Source: JALHVH01 sp963773685 (GTDB taxonomy: Bacteria > Acidobacteriota > Aminicenantia > Aminicenantales > Saccharicenantaceae). From it: a stretch of 64,000 bases of DNA. The stretch spans positions 446,463 to 510,462 of the forward strand of contig CAVZBY010000005.1 of the NCBI GenBank assembly GCA_963773685.1, read 5' to 3'. The notes under the pieces were generated by a model, which was given only the letters and a program-made list of their open reading frames with translations, was not told where the DNA came from and did no database searches. Positions 61,173 to 64,000 of this stretch are shown here, in pieces. Within the stretch, counting starts at the first letter, position 1; every line of letters starts with the position of its first letter. Position numbers and translations under genes: made by a program.

Positions 61173-63293
61173 TTATTGTTTGGCCCGGCGGGCCGTCTCG
61201 ATGTCGAGGAGGACCTGGGGCCGGTACTTTTCCCACGAAAAGCTCTCTCCGGCCACATAGGGCACCTCGAAATAGTGCGAGCTCGTGATCTTGCAGAGCT
61301 TGTCCCAATGGGTGGAGGCTCGCTCGAGAAGCTCAACCGCTTTTGCCTTGACCTCCGCTCCCCCGAGGTGTCTATAGGTCTCCAACGCCGTCCCTGCGCG
61401 AAGCTTATCGGCGAAATACAGGCCCAGATAAGCCCAGGTCTCGAGATCCTCGAGCTCGCAGGCCAACGGACCGGCCGGGGCCGTCGAGGCCGGTCGCAAG
61501 GAATTGATGAGCGCGAGTGTTTCGCGTCCATCTGCCTCCAGGCCGTCTGCAAGCTCGAGAGGCGTCGTGAGGTCGGGGCCATCCGGCGTTCCCGAGACGA
61601 AATCGCGGATAGAAATATATGTCGGGTCGAGCGTTCTATTGGCGATGAGCTCGTCGATGGAGATAAAGGGCGAGGGGCCCTCTTCTCCGCTGGGCTTGAC
61701 CGGCGCGAGGAAGCCTTCCGAATATAGAGTAAAATCCCACGTCGCCCTGTAGAATGACGCCAGCTTGAGCGGCATTCGGCTGGCAAGCGTGTATGCCTTC
61801 AATAACTTAGCTCCCTGTCCGGGGCCGTACCGGCGTTCGAGCTCGGCTTCGAATATCGCGTCGGACGTTTGCGGATCGTACAGGAGACGTCCCCAGAGCC
61901 TATAGAACATCCATTGCTTCTCGAATGCGTAGTCCCAGGTCAGGTGCGGCCCGGGCAAGTGCGAGTAATCCTTGGCCGGGATGTATCCTTCGGAGCCGAC
62001 GAAATAGCCGCCGACATATTCGTTCCCGTTCGCGGCGATATGCGCGCGGATGAAGTCCGGCTCGCCCCAGCGCAGGATGAAGAAGTCCTCGTTGCGGACC
62101 ATCCAGACGATCTTATAGTTCGTTGGCGCGGGGCTCCAGAAGCGCTCGTCGAGCCTTCCCGATTCGTAATCGTGGGTCATGGCCAACCGCGGCGTCGAAT
62201 GCCCGTGCGACCAGTTGAACTTGATCTCCACCCAGACCGGGTCCGGGAGCGCCGCGTGGTCGATGACCCGGCGCAGTTCCATGGGGTCCCCGGAGAGCGT
62301 GGCCCGGTGGATGAACTTAGCGGGCCGCTTGGCGTTCTTCATTCCCGCCACGAAAGTCTTTTCCACGAAATCCTCGGCCTCTTTGGGCTTGAGACTGCCC
62401 ATCCAGTCGGCCAGGGTCACGCCCAGGCCCGTCAGGTCCTCGTATTCGTCGATGACCTGCGTGATGCATTCGCGCATATATCGGCGGACGAGGGGCGATG
62501 TGTCCCCGTACTCCCCGGCGCCGTACGCGGCGGCGAATTCGGGCGAAACCACGATGTTCCAGTTGACGATATAGGTCTCGATACCGCGCTCTTTGGCCAT
62601 TCGGAACAGCGAGCGCCAGAACGAGCGCCACTCCGTCAATTCTTTATCGGACAGCGGACAGGCTTTGGGAAAGTTCGTCGGGCGGACCATATAGGTGAAC
62701 GGATGGAGATTCCAAAGGGTCAGAGCATTGAACCGGTTTTCGGCCATCATATCGAGAAATCGTTGCCAGAACTTGAGGTCGCGGCAGGTTTCCAAGTGGA
62801 CATCCGCCGCGGGCCCGGGCCGGTACGGAGACCAAGGCAGGTTGAACTTAATGGCGCGGAAAGGGAAGCGCGGATTCGAGATCTTTTCCCTAACCCCGGT
62901 CAGGCCCCCGTTCATCCGTACCTGCTCCGCGACATCGAGGAGCCCGTACATGGTTCCGCTCTCGTCCCTGCTCAGAATGAAGATGCGCTCTTCCTTCCTA
63001 AGGATTTGGTAACCCTCATTTTGGACGGCCTTATCGAGCTCGAGTCCGAACGATGCCGCCTCAACCTCGCCGCAGGCGGCAATGATGTCTGTCTTATCCG
63101 TTGCCTTTGCCAGCGGGATGAGCGTGACCTTGCCGGGGAACGATTCAATGAGTCTCCCGGCCGCGAAATGACGCTGTTCGGAGCTCGTGCGGTAGGCCAC
63201 GGTCAGCTCGGTAGTGCCGCGCGCTTGCCCATAAGCGTATCCGGCGAAAATAATGAAGCCCAGAACGATGGATCTAACGCGGATGGAGGTCAT
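61173..63293 (-). CDS. Exported GH67/alpha-glucuronidase-like protein
   Basis: A 706-residue exported protein (signal VRSIVLGFIIFAGYAYG). Residues about 30-135 resemble the N-terminal domain shared by GH67, GH20 and related enzymes (GYQILRKEERIFILSRDESG, then MYGLLDVAEQVR). The middle is a barrel: FPFRAIKFNLPWSPYRPG, FNALTLWNLHPFTYMVRPTN, ERGIETYIVNWNIVVSPEFA, VTLADWMGSLKPKEAEDF, WVEIKFNWSHGHSTPRLAMT. It ends in helices. Catalytic acids cannot be fixed by eye, so the reaction is not assigned; it may act on uronic-acid or amino-sugar glycans. Confidence 0.65.
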   Translation of the reverse strand: MTSIRVRSIVLGFIIFAGYAYGQARGTTELTVAYRTSSEQRHFAAGRLIESFPGKVTLIPLAKATDKTDIIAACGEVEAASFGLELDKAVQNEGYQILRKEERIFILSRDESGTMYGLLDVAEQVRMNGGLTGVREKISNPRFPFRAIKFNLPWSPYRPGPAADVHLETCRDLKFWQRFLDMMAENRFNALTLWNLHPFTYMVRPTNFPKACPLSDKELTEWRSFWRSLFRMAKERGIETYIVNWNIVVSPEFAAAYGAGEYGDTSPLVRRYMRECITQVIDEYEDLTGLGVTLADWMGSLKPKEAEDFVEKTFVAGMKNAKRPAKFIHRATLSGDPMELRRVIDHAALPDPVWVEIKFNWSHGHSTPRLAMTHDYESGRLDERFWSPAPTNYKIVWMVRNEDFFILRWGEPDFIRAHIAANGNEYVGGYFVGSEGYIPAKDYSHLPGPHLTWDYAFEKQWMFYRLWGRLLYDPQTSDAIFEAELERRYGPGQGAKLLKAYTLASRMPLKLASFYRATWDFTLYSEGFLAPVKPSGEEGPSPFISIDELIANRTLDPTYISIRDFVSGTPDGPDLTTPLELADGLEADGRETLALINSLRPASTAPAGPLACELEDLETWAYLGLYFADKLRAGTALETYRHLGGAEVKAKAVELLERASTHWDKLCKITSSHYFEVPYVAGESFSWEKYRPQVLLDIETARRAKQ

Positions 63294-63444
63294 TGACCTG
63301 ATTATAGATCGGTCGGGGAGAAAAGGACACCGCGAAATGGAGGGATATGGAAGCTAAGTTGTTTTGTGTCCAAGGTCTGGTTATAAAGCTCTATCGAGCC
63401 TGAATCCCGAGCCTGAATAGGGAGTGAGTCCTGGGCTATCGAGT

Positions 63445-63525
63445 CCCCCCTTTGGAAAAGGGGGGAAGGGGGGATTTGTCGAAGGCCTGAAAATCCCCCC
63501 CAAGCCCCCCTTTAGGAAAGGGGGG
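63445..63525. repeat. Paired inverted C/G-run palindromic repeats
   Basis: CCCCCCTTTGGAAAAGGGGGG (63445-63465, 21 bases with the last G) is followed by AAGGGGGGATTTG; an inverted copy, AAATCCCCCCCAAGCCCCCC with TTTAGGAAAGGGGGG, ends at 63525. The two together could fold into one long stem. Same family as 5042-5112. Confidence 0.6.
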
Positions 63526-63534
63526 AATTCAAGT

Positions 63535-63600
63535 GCGGGCTAAAGCTTGCGGCTACACATACGGCCGGCGCAGGACGCAGGCTAAAGCCTGCGGCTACAA
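63535..63600 (+). repeat. Two short palindromic units with GCGGCTAC edge
   Basis: GCGGGCTAAAGCTTGCGGCT (from 63535) and CGCAGGCTAAAGCCTGCGGC (from 63576), each continuing TACA. An inverted relative lies at 1076-1097. They resemble REP-type elements; no transposase of that class is in the window. Confidence 0.55.
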
Positions 63601-63666
63601 TTCAACCGAGGGCTTGGAGCCGGCGACTGCATCCACCGCCTATAAAGGCGTCTCTCGTACGGCGGC

Positions 63667-64000
63667 TCAGCGATTCCCGCGGATCGGATACGCCGGGCGC
63701 TTGGGCTTCTGCGGCGGGTTCTTCTCGAGCTCCTGGAGCACGATACGGATGGCCGCCTCGAGCTGGGGATCGTGGCCGGCGATGACGTCGGCCGGCGTCT
63801 GCTCGACCTCGACATCGGGCGGAACGCCCACGTTCTCGACGATCCAGCCGTCCTCGGTCCAGATGGCCAGGTTGGGCGCGGTCACCATGCCGCCGTCCAT
63901 GAGCATCGGGAAACCGAGCGTCCCGACGAGCCCGCCCCAGGTCCGCTTGCCGACCAGGGTCCCGACCTTGAACTTCCGGAACATGAAGGGCAACATGTCG
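63667..64000 (-). CDS. S41 family (tricorn-like) peptidase, C-terminal part
   Basis: The last 110 residues of a gene that starts beyond the window. DMLPFMFRKFKVGTLVGKRT followed by WGGLVGTLGFPMLMDGGMVT and VENVGVPPDVEVEQTP is the typical end of tricorn-type S41 serine proteases, just after the catalytic serine (which lies outside). The tail ends PPQKPKRPAYPIRGNR. The S41 assignment is safe; the N-terminal propeller or PDZ layout cannot be seen. Confidence 0.8.
   Translation of the reverse strand, partial: DMLPFMFRKFKVGTLVGKRTWGGLVGTLGFPMLMDGGMVTAPNLAIWTEDGWIVENVGVPPDVEVEQTPADVIAGHDPQLEAAIRIVLQELEKNPPQKPKRPAYPIRGNR

Larger units (their letters stand above)
63294..63666. other. Intergenic region made largely of repeats
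   Basis: Between two genes whose ends or starts face it there is no open frame of note. It holds a doubled C/G-run element (63445-63525) and two copies of a short palindromic unit (63535-63600), both related to repeats elsewhere in the window. Confidence 0.7.

Noticed and set aside
1..64000. CRISPR array, rRNA, tRNA or riboswitch
   Set aside because: No regularly spaced repeats, no rRNA-like conserved blocks and no tRNA-like cloverleaf with CCA-side pairing were noticed on either strand. Without a covariance search a single tRNA or small RNA could still be missed.

Overview
The window is 64 kb of GC-rich bacterial DNA with densely packed genes on both strands, no rRNA or tRNA, and no CRISPR array that I can see. 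The content is that of a free-living heterotroph: many secreted or Tat-exported enzymes, a GTP-type PEP carboxykinase, propeller-type sensors, a DPP-IV-like peptidase, a tricorn-like S41 peptidase and sugar-acting proteins. This fits the Acidobacteriota/Aminicenantes sphere, but that assignment is an impression from gene style and not a phylogenetic result.

Layout. 1-14.5 kb: end of a GH127 arabinofuranosidase, a VOC protein, a tRNA-dihydrouridine synthase, a TetR/flavodoxin operon, PEP carboxykinase, a broken UroD-like gene with an MFS sugar porter, a SIS-domain sugar isomerase with a tiny membrane protein, a DUF1080 protein and an M20 amidohydrolase. 15.2-25.9 kb: one long operon for copper/silver export (BlaI-like repressor, M56 anti-repressor, TolC, CusB, CusA, a putative outer-membrane protein, CopB ATPase) read from one strong promoter carrying a palindromic operator. 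26.1-28.7 kb: a conspicuously AT-richer island with a Dcm-type methylase, Vsr and an HNH nuclease. 28.7-31.5 kb: Smr and toroid proteins followed by two toxin-antitoxin pairs that sit between two copies of the 3' end of the toroid gene. 31.5-54.8 kb: ordinary chromosomal genes (DUF362, DUF6599, a serine-hydrolase-fold protein lacking its catalytic motifs, a decayed ankyrin/metallo-hydrolase gene, YyaL, Fe-S aldo-keto reductase, YigZ, C39 peptidase, a GGDEF sensor, an ABC-2 exporter, an MtaA/UroD protein, a DPP-IV-like peptidase). 54.9-61.1 kb: a second AT-richer island with three overlapping genes: a membrane-anchored TerB-N/TerB/TerB-C protein, a BrxD-like (DUF2791) P-loop ATPase and an Lhr-like DEAD helicase. 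This is the best candidate for a little-described defence or DNA-processing system. 61.2-64 kb: a GH67-like secreted protein, dispersed intergenic repeats and the end of a tricorn-like peptidase.

About a dozen genes are interrupted by one-base frameshifts, several at or near G/C runs. Many look like consensus errors of the assembly, since the protein continues perfectly in the next frame. At least two loci (the ankyrin gene at 36.1-37.6 kb and the aldo-keto reductase remnant at 42.6 kb) are also truncated and look genuinely decayed. For shifted genes the coordinates given span the whole gene.
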